Part shown: positions 24,393 through 35,165 of the stretch, piece by piece
Position numbering within the stretch: the first letter of the stretch is position 1
How the letters are laid out: every line of letters begins with the position of its first letter
Origin: Actinernus sp. WN-2022
Lineage: Eukaryota; Cnidaria; Anthozoa; Actiniaria; Actinernidae
Assembly (NCBI GenBank): GCA_030867875.1
Contig: JAOWCC010001634.1
Span: 136,544,365-136,608,364, forward strand
Direction: 5' to 3'
DNA length: 64,000 bases
Program-made: the position numbers and the translations under genes
The notes under the pieces: model-generated
Told to the model about the DNA's origin: nothing
Databases searched by the model: none
The model's input: only the letters and a program-made list of their open reading frames with translations

Positions 24393-24649
24393 AGACATGG
24401 ACAATTGAAGAGTTAGGCTGGGGACCAACGACGAAACATTGTTGTGGACACATTTGTGAATTTCAGTCTTTTCCAAAACGGTTTCCCTCTTTTCTCTCGC
24501 GCGAAACATGTTGCGTATATAAGCAAATTTTTCTTCAGCGACAAATGTTTCCCGTTTGCTCTTCGAAGCAGCACTGAAATTTACGATTTTTTCCGCAACA
24601 ACTTTTCCTCGTTTGCCCGGTCGGCCTTTACAATTGCCCTGGGGGCTTA

Positions 24650-24835
24650 TGTGATAAATGGGTAGGTATGTGCGGACATGAGGTTCAAATCCTGACTCTT
24701 TCTGACCGGCCCCAAAAGGGATCTCCAAAAGCCTGGTTCCCCTACTTTTTGTAACAACGAACCCTGATTGCCCTACTTTCCTTGCCCAAATTAGGGCATA
24801 ACCCTGACCCACCCCCGCCACACATATATATTACG
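24650..24835 (-). repeat. Dispersed repeat, copy 2 (minus orientation)
   Basis: Reverse-complement partner of 8700-8895: gtgcggacatgaggttcaaa, ccctgattgccctac and aacgaaccctgattg. It is followed at 24850-24885 by poly-C and poly-A runs, as copy 1 is followed by poly-C. The 143-codon minus frame here is this repeat. Confidence 0.7.
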
Positions 24836-24885
24836 TCATAAACAGGAGTAACCCCCCCCCCTCTCCCCCCCCCCCCCAAAAAAAA

Positions 24886-25174
24886 AACCCGGGTACAATC
24901 GATCACATAACTACATTAATAACTTCGAACCGAAACAAAAATATTCCGATAAAGTACCTCATTACATACTTCGTTACGTGTTGGAACTGTTGGAAAACAC
25001 GAATTCTTCAAAGAGGTCACGTTAGTCTTACCAAACGTTTTACCAAACAAGATAATACTTATATCAGGTATGAATAGAAAGAACGGTTTGTAGTTATGAA
25101 TATAATAGCAACCATTTAAAGTTTCATGACATAAAGTCAAGCTGTCTAGTGAACTCCCATCGCGAACTACTTTC
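24886..25174. other. No gene recognised
   Basis: AT-rich spacer. Confidence 0.3.
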
Positions 25175-25316
25175 AGCTGGTGGTCATCTTGGATTCAAAG
25201 TTAGGCAATCCTTTGTTTTTGCCAGGTTAGCCTCGTAGTGAGTGATAGTCAAAACGAGGCTAACCTGGCAAAAACAAAGGATTGCCTCGCTTTGAATTCA
25301 AGATGGCTACCAGGTG
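25175..25316. mobile_element. Near-perfect palindromic element
   Basis: Arms of about 60 bp: cagctggtggtcatcttgga...gcaatcctttgtttttgcca and the reverse complement ending near ctaccaggtg. Spacer about 20 bp. A DNA or RNA copy would fold into a long stem. No coding. Confidence 0.85.
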
Positions 25317-27028
25317 AAAAGAGTGAATCTTCAGAGGAGGCTTCAGGCCGGAGGCGTGATGTAATCAATTGTATTCAAACTATAATGGCGGCTACGGTGT
25401 TTCGTCCTGTCCGTGAAGCGCGAGAGCAATCAGCTGGCTCTACCTCGGTGTAAAAACCTCACATATTGCGTCACAAAACTCCCTTGGTTAACTATTAATA
25501 ATTTGGGACTTGGAATATTTCCCGAGCACCCGAAGCGGCACTTATAAATTTTACAAGGATTGGGGAGCCTCTACTTGAAAAAAAAATGCACTGCGCTCAG
25601 CGTAGGAATCGATCACAAGATAAGATCTATAGAACGACTAACACAACCCTACCCTAACCCTAACCGCTAGACCACGAGTGAATTAGCTTAGTGGCATTCG
25701 CTTTTTCACGTATTTATATCCACTAATGATGAGTAGCTGCATAAAGTTATAGTATTATAGTATTCAATACACTATAATTGTAATACAACTACTCACCGAG
25801 CGTGCGACGGCATGGTCTCTATAGGAAATGTTTTTTTTACACCGAGGTAAACCCAATCAGCTTCACTGTTGAAGGATACCTCCTTGTTATACGACCACTG
25901 AATCTCACAGGAGGATTGTATTATTTCAGTAGTAGGCTTTAGGCGTATAGAGCTTCTTTGTATAGAGCTTGTTTGTCGGGAAGTTGTCGAGAGTTTAGCG
26001 GCTTCTCGGCTGGTTTGTTTGGCGACTGGCATATTTTCCCGCCGAACAAAAGCTCGTTTGAAGCCAAAAGAAGAGCCAGAGGCCTCAATCGATATTCTGA
26101 CAGTTAACAAATGCGTATCAGTTTGGCTTTGAAGTATATAGAAGTACAACCTTTAAGTATATCTCGACCTTGACAGGGAAAGAAACGTGGTGCTTCTTTG
26201 ACAATCATCGCGATGACTATTGACTCGGAATATGGCACTGGCATTTCAATTTGATACCACTGCATAGAGGCTTATAAGTGTTGCAAACAGTGGATCATTT
26301 TTAGTTCACATAGTAGATTGGGAACTTGGCTGCAAAAGTATGTTTGATATTCATAAAATGCTCTACTCGATATTTCGCAACGGACGTTTTAGTTTCAGCA
26401 TTAAATACATTACGAGGGCTGGAAGGGAACCGGTGACGAGTGAACATAACGTTTTTATAGCACATAATAACAAAAGCATTCCATGAACGCAATATAGGAC
26501 AATATATTATATCAGAAATACAAAAGGTAAAGGGATCTTCCCTCAGAATAGTCATGCATTGTTGATAGTCAAGAAAGAATGTCCCTTCTGGCAAAATACT
26601 GACCAGATCTGGCCGCCATCTTGTCGGCCATATGGATAAATTGAAAGTCTAATAAATGATGAACTTGGAACTTCTGTTGCCACTCTGACCTTTGTCAGAA
26701 AGAGCCAGGACACTCACGGTGAAATCAGCAGCTTCTTTTAATTGTGCTCAAATATTCGAGAGAGTCGTTATCTGTAATTTACCAAAGACTCACTGGGAGG
26801 CACTCGTGTAGTCGTGTACACACTGTACCTACGAAAACGAGTTTTAATCGTGACCGTGAGATTCGTAATAGCAAGAACGGCAAAAGACAGAAGTCATGGA
26901 ATTAAACTGAGTTATCTCGTATACCTCCCTTAAATCGGTGAAAAGGCTAAGCTTAAGTGCAGAAAGTTGAAAGTGCAGAAAGTTGAAAGTACAGAAAGTT
27001 GTGTATTTGGTTTAATATGGTATGTTAT
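25317..27028. other. No gene recognised
   Basis: Contains a three-copy 17-bp tandem (cagaaagttgaaagt) at about 26959-27001 and a short ccctaaccctaacc run at 25651-25664. A 118-codon minus frame at 25793-26149 has no recognisable motif and no splice context, so it is not called. Confidence 0.35.
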
Positions 27029-27105
27029 AAAATAACCCACAGAAAATACGCGCTCTGATTGGTTGAAAGCCGTGTTTCTATAACTCTATAGAAACATGGC
27101 AAATT
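27029..27105 (+). repeat. Dispersed foldback-family end (ataaaataaccc type)
   Basis: ataaaataacccacagaaaa then gcgctctgattggttgaaag then ccgtgtttctataactctatagaaac. The same string, with variants, occurs at 30300-30560 (inverted), 37141-37493, 45081-45165 and 47120-47225 (inverted). Confidence 0.75.
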
Positions 27106-27982
27106 ATGCTGGCATCGTGGCCTTGAACTCAATTTGAAACTCGGCGAAATAATTCCTACACTTTTCTAAAAACATTGAGCACTAAATTCAATTCGACGAA
27201 GAACCAGCTACAGTATTGTAAGAAACGACAATGTGTTGTTAGTTTAGGAACAAGCCGATGTTTTATTGAACTCAAAACAATCTCAAAGTACGAATTACAT
27301 GCAACATTCATTTCTGTGGACAAAGTTGAGTTGCTCACAATTTGTGCGATATTAAACAATCATTTTCGCCAAAACAGTCTATTTTGGCTGACTAAGCTCA
27401 ATTAAAAACTATTGTTTGGTAGATTTAAGCCGGAGAACTTAAATAAATCCTGTCTTAAATATTTCTAGATGCACAAAATAGAGGTTGAAGTAGAAATGGA
27501 AATCAAAAATACAGCAAAATGTGGAGCACAAACCTGACAAAGTTGAGTCTTGTACATATGCTAAAAATCCATCCAACGCCGTCCCTTTCGACTACTCTTG
27601 GTTAATTGAGGAATGTACGGTTCAGTATGACTCTCTACAGGTGCCGTAGAGGATGAGAATAGCAAGAAAATCTGAATCAAGCTTGAACTGTCTGATGAAA
27701 ACAACCTGCCGTCCGTATGCGACCGCATGAGGCATGACACACGGCGAATCGACGAAGAACTATATTCTAGTCCTTGGAAGACGGAATGTACAAAACAACT
27801 GATGACCCAAGTGATGACTTCCATGCTTTGTAGCTCTAGATTTTAAAGAGAAATCCAAAATATCCTCCTTTCTTGCAACACGTCTTGATCTCCTGCAAAC
27901 TTTGTTTGGTACGAAAACCGGCGCCCGCTTGATCCACGCCGTAAAGTCCATGACTCATGAGACAAAATGAACTGTTGAACAT
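27106..27982. other. No intact gene; possible decayed coding on plus strand
   Basis: AT-rich. At 27770-27955 the plus strand reads broken peptides such as EDGMYKTTDDPSDDFHAL interrupted by stops, so an old exon is possible but unsupported. No known domain. Confidence 0.25.
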
Positions 27983-28119
27983 TACGTGAGTTGTATAGGA
28001 GGGATGGAATTAGTCCCCTTTTTTAAGGTGTTATGCTAATTTTTAAGGTGTTATGCAAATTTTAAGGCGCGCTCATTAATTCAATGACGTCACGGTTCTA
28101 TTGTCTTGGATCATGAATA

Positions 28120-28335
28120 AAATGAAGTGGAAATTGAAGTGGAATCTCATTAAATGAAGTGGAATCTCATTAAATGAAGTGTAATCTCATTATCTATTGT
28201 CTTTTCTCATGAACAAAGTGCGGCGCTCTCATTATCTATTGTTCCTTTGGATGAGGTCATCGATCTATTCGGGCATGTTTGGTCAAAGCCTATTGTTTGG
28301 AGGCATGTTTGGGCAAAGCCTATTGTTTGGAGCAG
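28120..28335 (+). repeat. Short tandem repeats upstream of the PC4-like gene
   Basis: aatgaagtggaatctcatta repeats three times with variants (about 28120-28192). The 31-bp unit ggcatgtttgg(t/g)caaagcctattgtttgga occurs twice at about 28272-28332. These lie between the left TIR and the TATA box. Confidence 0.75.
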
Positions 28336-28336
28336 C

Positions 28337-28343
28337 TATAAAG
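28337..28343 (+). promoter_or_regulatory. TATA box of the PC4-like gene
   Basis: TATAAAG lies 54 bp upstream of the ATG at 28391, with a plausible start region (ccattcg) about 30 bp downstream. The spacing is right for a compact RNA polymerase II promoter inside the element. Confidence 0.5.
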
Positions 28344-28390
28344 CTAGAACCGATCGGCCCTGAATCCATTCGAAGTTGAGCAGCAACAAG

Positions 28391-29083
28391 ATGGAAGTGA
28401 TCTACAAGCTAGGATCTCGAGGCTACCACGCCAGCGCTAACATTTTCCACGGCAAGATGAGAGTTCACATTCGAAAGTACATTCAAGGCCAAAACAAGAA
28501 ATTTCCCACCAAGGAGGGAATTGCTTTGATAAGTCGACGAGTGGATCAACCTCAAAGACATTGTGAAGGAGATGGATGATCTTATTGAAACCATATCCGA
28601 AAACCCAGAGGATCCGGACTATGAAGCCTTTGAACGCAAGAACCCACGACAAACTGAAATATCAAATGACTCCAACATGGAAGCTTTCGTCCAACACTTC
28701 AGAGACAGAATGCTATCCTGAAGACCACAAGCCCCACGAACTTTCAGGATGGACCCATACCTTTCTGCCATGTGTGCAAGAAAACGAACTTTTATGGAAG
28801 TAACCAATGTGATGGGTGTTATAACTCCGTCATAAAGGAGGAACCAGGTGAAATAGTGGAAACTTCCTCCATGACAACCGAAGCAGGGGATATAGACCCT
28901 AATGACATTCAGCAAGAAGAGATACCAAATGTTACTTTTGGTGGAAAGCCACCTTTGACTCAGCTCAAACAGTGCTCAGTATGCAAGAGAACTCTGTGTT
29001 ACTATGGAACTATTTGTAATACCTGTAACGGCACTTGGCGGTCAAGTCTTTTAGAAATGCTATGTAAAAAAATGAAGCCATGA
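28391..29083 (+). pseudogene. PC4/SUB1-like single-strand-DNA-binding domain plus two zinc ribbons, frameshifted
   Basis: The first part reads KMRVHIRKYIQGQNKKFPTK then EGIALIS, a good match to the PC4 (transcriptional coactivator p15) pattern of an IR-y segment, PT/GKKGI and a following WxxL helix. That helix (EWINLKDIVKEMDDL) is in another frame from about 28539. A second shift near 28700 returns to the first frame, which then gives two zinc-ribbon-like pairs: FCHVCKKT...CDGCY and QCSVCKRT...CNTCNG. The product was probably one protein of about 230 residues. The two shifts could be mutations or assembly errors. PC4 proteins bind single-stranded DNA and act in transcription or replication. 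The role here is inferred only. Confidence 0.55.
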
Positions 29084-29634
29084 TGTGATACTGAATTGTG
29101 TCTTTGTATTAATTAAGGTATTGTATTTATGTAAATATTTCTTAATAAGTACTAACAAATCCACTTTATACGAATCATTTCGACATGGCATCGTCTATTT
29201 TCCTTTACAGTTAATAACTCATAAGATAATTGTATACAAAATCCGGTATAGTTCATTAGATCAACTCTGCTATTGTTCTTAGGGATTAGCGATAACTGAA
29301 GGGCCTATTGTTTTGAGGAAAACTCTTGAGATGCAAATTCTTCTCTAAAACTGAACTATAATTACCATACGAATAAAAACAAACCACCAGATAAATTAAA
29401 CAAAGTTTATTCAATCTCAAAAACATCAATTTACAGTTCGTTTTCCTTATAGTCGCGGAGTTGATAACTTTATTATTTCTCAGTTCTTGGGTTGATATAA
29501 TGTACCGTGTTACAAGATTACACTGATGTTTCATTGATTTTTTTCTTATTGACAAATACTGCTTACTGATTGCTTATATTAAAACGATGACAAGAGGAAG
29601 ATATTTGTAAAGGCATTTATTAATAGAAATCGAC

Positions 29635-29967
29635 TTAATAAAACTTATTTCTAAAAGGTACAAATGTATTGTTCATCACGGGAACACTCTGTTCCGGAAT
29701 AGGTTGTTTTTCGAATTGTTTATTCAACAAGAATTTTCGGTGGTGAATTGCAGCCTCGGTCGCTTCTTGCCATCCATAATCTTCCGTGTTCATCAAGTTT
29801 TGCTTTGTTTCCAAGATTTTTCGGAAATCAGGATCTTTTCTTAAGCTGTGAATCCATTTCATATCTTCGAACAACAATTCTCTTAGGTCTTTTCTATAGG
29901 TAGGAACCAAAGCGTTACTGCCTTTGATTTCAGCAACTTCATGACTATCCCCATCGTGGAAAGACAA
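29635..29967 (-). CDS. Unidentified 110-residue protein of the 2.1-kb TIR element
   Basis: Open frame starting MSFHDGDSHEVAEIKG just inside the right TIR and ending FRNKFY. It is hydrophilic and helical in appearance (YRKDLRELLFEDMKWIHSLR, EATEAAIHHRKFLL), with no cysteine pairs or membrane segment. A polyadenylation-like AATAAA lies just after the stop on the minus strand (29621-29616). It faces the PC4-like gene. I do not recognise the family. The intact frame next to a broken partner is notable. Confidence 0.5.
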   Translation of the reverse strand: MSFHDGDSHEVAEIKGSNALVPTYRKDLRELLFEDMKWIHSLRKDPDFRKILETKQNLMNTEDYGWQEATEAAIHHRKFLLNKQFEKQPIPEQSVPVMNNTFVPFRNKFY

Positions 29968-30299
29968 AAGATAACTGATTTGTTCACCCCCATTTTTTTC
30001 ATGAGCCCACCACTTTATTCATGAGTCCAAGACAATAGAACCGTGACGTCATTGAATTAATGAGAGCTCACCAAAAATTAACATAGCTCACCAAAATGGA
30101 GGCTAATTACATCCCTCCTATACTACTTACGTGCTTCCGTGTATTGTCAATCAAGTTTTAGCATTAGTCTATAGAGCTTCTTTTTCTTCATCATTCTGTG
30201 TAATTTTGGGCTCCAATTGAAAGGTTTTTCGTAGCCAGGGCACTGTTTTCAAACTCACTGAATCGGATTGACAAAACTGACTGATTTAGTCATGTGATA

Positions 30300-30560
30300 A
30301 GTTCATGACGTACGACTGCACAGTTAGGAGAATTTATGTTTTGATGATCATAATAAACGCGCGATTTTTCTTTTTTCTACTTATTTTCTGTGGGTTATTT
30401 TATAAAGGAAATAGAAAACATTTCCCCTTGTTTCTATAGAGTTATAGAAACACTTGTGGAAGTTTGGAAGAACTCGAAATAGCTGTGGAAACACTCGCCC
30501 TTCGGGCTCGTGTTCCCACTGCCATTTCTCGTTCTCCCATTTCTCGTTTTCTATTTCTTA
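30300..30560 (-). repeat. Dispersed foldback-family copy (minus orientation)
   Basis: cttattttctgtgggttatt, ttataaaggaaatagaaaac, gtttctatagagttatagaa, then tcgcccttcgggctcgtgtt and ccatttctcgttctccc. Nearly identical to 37300-37490. With the copy at 27029 it brackets the 2.1-kb TIR element. Confidence 0.75.
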
Positions 30561-31067
30561 ATTGGAAACACCTTTAAAGGTCTTAAATTTTCTTTACAGA
30601 GATCGAAAAACTTTCTTGATGTAAAATCCGGCCGACATTTCAAAACTAAATTGCTGTGGCTCGTGATGACATTTATGTCAATCTCCGAAAACCGGAAATA
30701 ATTTTCATTGGTTAAAAAGTTATGGATCGACGACGTAAGCTTTGGAGGCGGAAAGCCTTTCTCTATGATCGAATTTTTAGTGAGCAGAAATTTATACATC
30801 ATTTTGTTATTTAATTCAATTTTATCCGTTTTCTTTTCCTGTTGTCTATTTTTTATGCCTAGTCTAGTTTTATATATTCTTGCATTTTTATACTTAAATT
30901 TAGCTAGTTGTAGATTAGTAGTTTTTTAGATTTTAATATTGTATATGTAGGACGTAGAGCTTTTTATCACTGTTTGTATTTTAACTACTAGGAGGGCCAC
31001 AAGTTTATTAGCGTTGCTATTATGTGTTACCCTCGCTAAATAAAGTCTTTATTATTATTATTATTAT
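30561..31067 (+). mobile_element. 3' end of a LINE with TTA tail
   Basis: Ends aggagggccacaagtttatt, an imperfect hairpin ttagcg...cgctaa (31008-31039), aataaagtctttatt and a TTA repeat to about 31067. The upstream part (30708-30929) is an open but hydrophobic frame, probably 3' UTR. The upstream extent is uncertain. Confidence 0.55.
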
Positions 31068-31185
31068 GAACGGCTGTGACAGGCTTTTCTCTATCCCGTC
31101 TTCCCTTCTTGAGAGCCTGATACTTAGGTTAAGATATGTATATGAAGACTGCAAGACTGAGGGGACGGCTGTACGATGTTATTTA

Positions 31186-31930
31186 TTGTACCCTATATTT
31201 CAGTTCGGCAGAATGAACCTTCTTCAGGGGTTATATGAGCTAAGTTAGGAATACAAGTAGAAGTAGACATTATATACAGTAGAGATATACTATGCTGATT
31301 GGCTAAGCGAAATATGAAATGGAACCGTTATAGTGTCTGATGTAATGATATACAATATATGGTAATGTTGCATGTAAACTAACTAGGGTAATGCGGATTG
31401 TAACTATAGTGATCATAACAAGGAGAAAAATATAGTAAAAGGGTAGCATTATATTTCATCGCGTCTGTTCATTCCACGAGGTTCTAAAGTTTTAGCCTTA
31501 GATATAAGATGTGCTTCCTTAGCTTTACGGACACTGTCTCTGCTGTTGTGAATAGTTTCTAACGGTATGATTTGTAAATCATCAAGTGTCTGAGTTTTGA
31601 AAAATGTTCTGAAACGGCGGTTGGTTGTGAGAGATTCCTTCCGTTGATAGCGTGTTCTCTAAATATGAGATGTTCTCCAAATATGCGTTTAGTTTCTCCT
31701 GTGTATTGGCAAGGTTTATTTTTGTTGAGCGTTTTTTGCACTCGATCATGTAGATCATATTTTTTGAAGCGCATGTAAGGTGAGTGTTGATCGTTGTTCG
31801 CCTGTAGAAGAGAAAGTATAGGAAGTGCGGCCATGTTGAATGAAGGGGGCATGTTTTGCATTTTGTGCGTTCGCAGCGGAAAATTCCTGTACGAGCCTAA
31901 GAAAGGCTGCGAAGGAGACAAAATACACAT
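31186..31930 (-). pseudogene. Penelope-type GIY-YIG endonuclease fragment, frameshifted
   Basis: Minus-strand reading gives KPCQYTGETKR then HAINGRNLSQPTAVSEHF, and in the next frame DLQIIPLETIHNSRDSVRKA then KEAHLISKAKTLEPRGMNRR before a stop near 31452. This is the pattern of the GIY-YIG endonuclease domain at the C terminus of Penelope-like retroelement proteins. Downstream on the same strand, about 31200-31215, is cctgaagaaggttcattctg, a motif I associate with such elements. The reverse transcriptase part is absent. At least one frameshift separates the two halves. Confidence 0.6.
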
Positions 31931-32292
31931 CGGCTGAAGTCAGTTCGTTCGTTCGGCACATGCATCTGAGTTCATTTTGTTGTGCACATCGACCTAAAAG
32001 TTGAAACTGAGTAACCTTGAGAACCTTTCATTACACCGACTTCGTACAATATTCGAAATCTGTGGCAAGTTAACTTCGCAATTTGAAGAAATTCATATTA
32101 ACTCGCAGTGCAATGCTACGTTTATGATCATTACCAGAAATCACGGACATTTTGCGACCGCGATTAACCGAACAGTGGGCACAGAGCATGCGCATTATAC
32201 CAAAAATAACAAAGATGACGTCGTGTGGCACTCGACCACGGGGAATCCAAATACAGCTCAATCCCTCGTTTTATGATATTAGAGCCTGCATT
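31931..32292. other. No gene recognised
   Basis: Spacer between the Penelope fragment and the next TIR element. Nothing supported. Confidence 0.3.
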
Positions 32293-32310
32293 TACGGTGG
32301 CCGGTATGGA

Positions 32311-32642
32311 CAAAACACGATAACAAAAGCCACAACACGAAAACAAAAGCCAAAACACGAAAACAAAAGCCACAACACGAAAACAAAAACCACAACACGA
32401 TAACAAAAGCTACAACACGAAAACAAAAGCCACAACACAAAAACAAAAGCCACAATGCAAAAACAAAAGCCACAACGCAAAAACAAAAGCCACAACGCAA
32501 AAACAAAAGCCACAATGCAAAAACAAAAGCCACAACGCAAAAACAAAAGCCACAACGCAAAAACAAAACCCACAACGCAAAAACAAAAGTCACAACGCAA
32601 AAACAAAACCCACAACGCAAAATCGAAAGTCACAACGCAAAA
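32311..32642. repeat. 20-bp minisatellite, left TIR array
   Basis: About 16 units of cacaacgcaaaaacaaaagc with variants (cacaacacgaaaac..., aatcgaaagt). Unit variants are ordered: cacg-type at the outer end and gcaa-type inside. Because the unit is 20 bp, all frames stay open and give cysteine-rich or lysine-rich peptides that are not genes. Confidence 0.9.
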
Positions 32643-34195
32643 CGCAGACAAGGCATAGTCACTTGGCTCAACCTCGTTCCTGTGTCCTTTTCGGGAAATG
32701 TGCCAAGATGGCCGCTTGTATGATCTTGTTTTTTCTTGCGATCGTGTTTTATCAGTTTGGTTCGGTAAATACTTTGCCCGCATGCCCTTTTCTGTGTGAC
32801 TTCGCTACACTTGAAGATTGTATACGTGCCTACTGGAGTATTGGCTACACGTTTGCAAGTATGGTGACGTTTCTTTATGTCTATCACGGTGTTATAATTG
32901 TATGTGCCATACGTCAGTTGAGATACCTTGTAAACCATAAATTGTCCCTGAAAAGAAGATAAAGCCATGCAAACCGCGGTTCATGATATTAGGCGAGCTA
33001 TCAATGCAGAATTAAATGGATCTGGACTTTTGATGGGTTATTGCGCGATGACGCGATGACACGATGTCTCGGAACAAGAGTATCCCGAGATACCGTTATG
33101 CAGCTTCTTAAAGAAGCTGACGCTGCTGATTGATAGGGACCCATTACCATGTCTGTCCAGGTTTGAGCCACCTGCCAGTAATCTTAAGCGAATTAGCCGT
33201 AGTTAACACTTAACCCGTGAACCAATTAACAATTAGACCCGCAGCCCGAATGGGCAACGAGTCAATAGCCCATGAGGCGCAGCCGAATGGGCTATTTAAC
33301 TCGTAGCCCATGAGGGCGAGAGGTCTAATTGTTTTAGTATAAACTAACTAGTCGGACAGTAGAAACTAATAAAAAGAAACAAATTGAAGTTGAAAAATGT
33401 TATTATTTCGTGAAAATACTTGTGGTTTTTCTCAACCATGGGCTATCACAAATAGACCTATAGTAGGGTAGCCAATCAGAATGCAGGATTTGTAATAGTC
33501 CACTAGTTGGTTTATACTAATATCTAATAGTTTGTATAGTCAAACAGGAACAAAAGAAAACAATAGAATTAGGGTATAGTGACTATTAGTCTAGGTTTAG
33601 TGAAATCACAAGTCACACATGATGTGACGTCACTGGGTCTGCGCATTTATATTCGTCTCCAAAAATACTACAAAATAAGTGCATTTTTTGGGCAATTTTC
33701 AATTAAAATGTCTTACTTGGAGAAACCTTGACTTGTCCATAATTTTTCTAATATAAGCCTTGCAGTCACCCATATTTTTACTTTTGTGAATATAAATGTT
33801 GCAGACCCTGTGACCTCACGCATGTGATTAGCAGAACTATAACGGCATAAAAAATGTCGTATGGTTTTGGCAATTATGCCGCCTGACTTCGATACGAAAT
33901 AAAATTATTTTCACACTCCAAATTGATTTTTAATTACACAAAATGGCTAAGGGAGGCCCAGAATTTAATAAAATAATAATGGGATCCGTTTTTTCATTTC
34001 ATTGGCACTTTAACCCTGGCCATAGCATTTGAATTTCAAGTTCCGCTTTTAATAACGTCACGGAGGTGTTCTTGTAGTTAGATTTCATCAGATAAAAAAA
34101 ACGGTCTTAAGTGACGTTAAATGGTTTTTTTTGCGCAGCGTATTTCATTGACTTTAAGAATGGCTGCTTCATGCATGCTAAGATATATTTCAGTT

Positions 34196-34491
34196 ATTTT
34201 TGCGTTGTGGGTTTTGTCTTTGCGTTGTGGGTTTTGTTTTTGTGTTGTAGGTTTTGTTTTTGCGTTGTGGGTTTTGTTTTTGCGTTGTGACTTTGGTTTT
34301 TGCGTTGTGACTTTGGTTTTTGCGTTGTGGGTTTTGTTTTTGCGTTGTGACTTTTGTTTTTGCGTTGTGACTTTTGTTTTTGCGTTGTGGCTTTTGTTTT
34401 TGCGTTGTGGCTTTTGTTTTCGTGTTGCGGCTTTTGTTTTCGTGTTGTAGCATTTGTTATCGTGTTGTGGCTTTTGTTATCGTGTTTTGTT
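34196..34491. repeat. 20-bp minisatellite, right TIR array
   Basis: About 14-15 units of tgcgttgtggcttttgtttt, the reverse complement of the left array. The same outer-to-inner order of variants (cgtgttg outside, tgcgttg inside) argues that the two arrays were copied as whole ends. Confidence 0.9.
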
Positions 34492-34507
34492 CATACCGGC
34501 CACCGTA

Positions 34508-35154
34508 TTACATTTGGTCTAAACAGTGGTAATATCTTTGAATAGTTAGCCGTTAGTGGAGTGAAGAATGGCGGACAAAATGTCTTCGTCTCCTTTATGT
34601 TTTGACCTGAAAACGTGGGTTTTCTGGTAGGCTTCGGAACTGTAATGGCGGCTTGAAGTTCTTGTAACCAAAAGTTAGCACTTTTCGGAGCAGTTTTGAC
34701 TGAACCAAACTGCGATGAACAGCCTTCGCAAATGGCGATATCAAGGCCTGATTATCTGTGGAAGCAAATTCGAAGACCGGGATTTTGCCGGCTTCGTTGT
34801 TGGTTAGCGAGTATACCACATGGAAGTTTGGGATGTACTTCTCGGTAACTGATTTACAAAAATATATAGCAGCCTGTGGTGATTTATGGATAAAAAGACG
34901 TATATTTTTTGTCCGAAGAAAACGTGACTGGATTCATCAATTTTTTTAATTGATGGGTTTCTATGAACCCTGAGTTTGAATCGCGAAGACTGGGAAAGTG
35001 AAAGCTTTCATAGAGGTAAGGCTATAAAATATTTTATGTTTGGTCCCATACATTTCTTGTAAGTGTTGGCCATTTTTAAATGCCCTGCAAAAGCTATGCA
35101 TAATGAGAGATCCGCCATTTTGTCCGTGATTTCTGGTAATGATTCAACCCGCCA
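34508..35154. other. No gene recognised
   Basis: AT-rich spacer with only short open frames. Confidence 0.3.
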
Positions 35155-35165
35155 GTCATTCGGGC

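Larger units (their letters stand above)
27989..30127. mobile_element. 2,139-bp TIR element with PC4-like gene and 6-bp target duplication (Polinton-like ends)
   Basis: The ends agt(t/a)gtataggagggat are inverted over about 135 bp and include an identical 39-bp inner block around gacgtcacggttctattgtc. The element is flanked by tacgtg at 27983-27988 and 30128-30133. Termini are AG...CT and the duplication is 6 bp, as described for Polinton/Maverick elements, but it is far too small to be autonomous and lacks polymerase and integrase. Two transcription units converge: plus-strand 28391-29083 (broken) and minus-strand 29635-29967. Polyadenylation-like signals lie between them (AATAAA at 29372; on the minus strand at 29621-29616). 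It may be a non-autonomous or virus-derived element. The family is uncertain. Confidence 0.7.
32293..34507. mobile_element. 2.2-kb element with 20-bp tandem arrays as terminal inverted repeats
   Basis: Begins tacggtggccggtatg (32293-32308) and ends with its exact reverse complement (34492-34507). Immediately inside each end lies a 20-bp tandem array, on opposite strands. The interior holds a 99-codon plus frame (32663-32962) with two hydrophobic segments but no known domain, and a nested foldback (about 33206-33523: ttagtataaactaactagt against its partner, around a gcccgaatgggc-rich core). No transposase is visible, so it is non-autonomous. The flanks share only TA. Confidence 0.7.

Noticed and set aside
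24390..24821. 143-codon minus-strand ORF
   Set aside because: It spans a dispersed repeat shared with 8700-8895 and shows no protein family pattern.
25651..25664. Telomere-like ccctaaccctaacc (and gggttagggtttag at 12373)
   Set aside because: Only two units each, with no extended array. Too short to be a telomere or interstitial telomere.
25793..26149. 118-codon minus-strand ORF
   Set aside because: Serine/threonine-rich with no domain and no flanking exon signals. Not distinguishable from chance.
27989..30127. Endogenous parvovirus-like insertion
   Set aside because: Compact size and TIRs suggested it, but there is no NS1-type helicase or capsid motif, and the 6-bp duplication fits a transposon-like insertion better.
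32279..32783. Cysteine-rich open frames across the 20-bp array
   Set aside because: The unit length keeps frames open, and the peptide is a simple repeat (FCFCVVAFVFALW type). It is a by-product of the minisatellite.
32300..34490. CRISPR-like repeat array
   Set aside because: The 20-bp units are directly tandem without spacers, in a eukaryotic element end. Not CRISPR.
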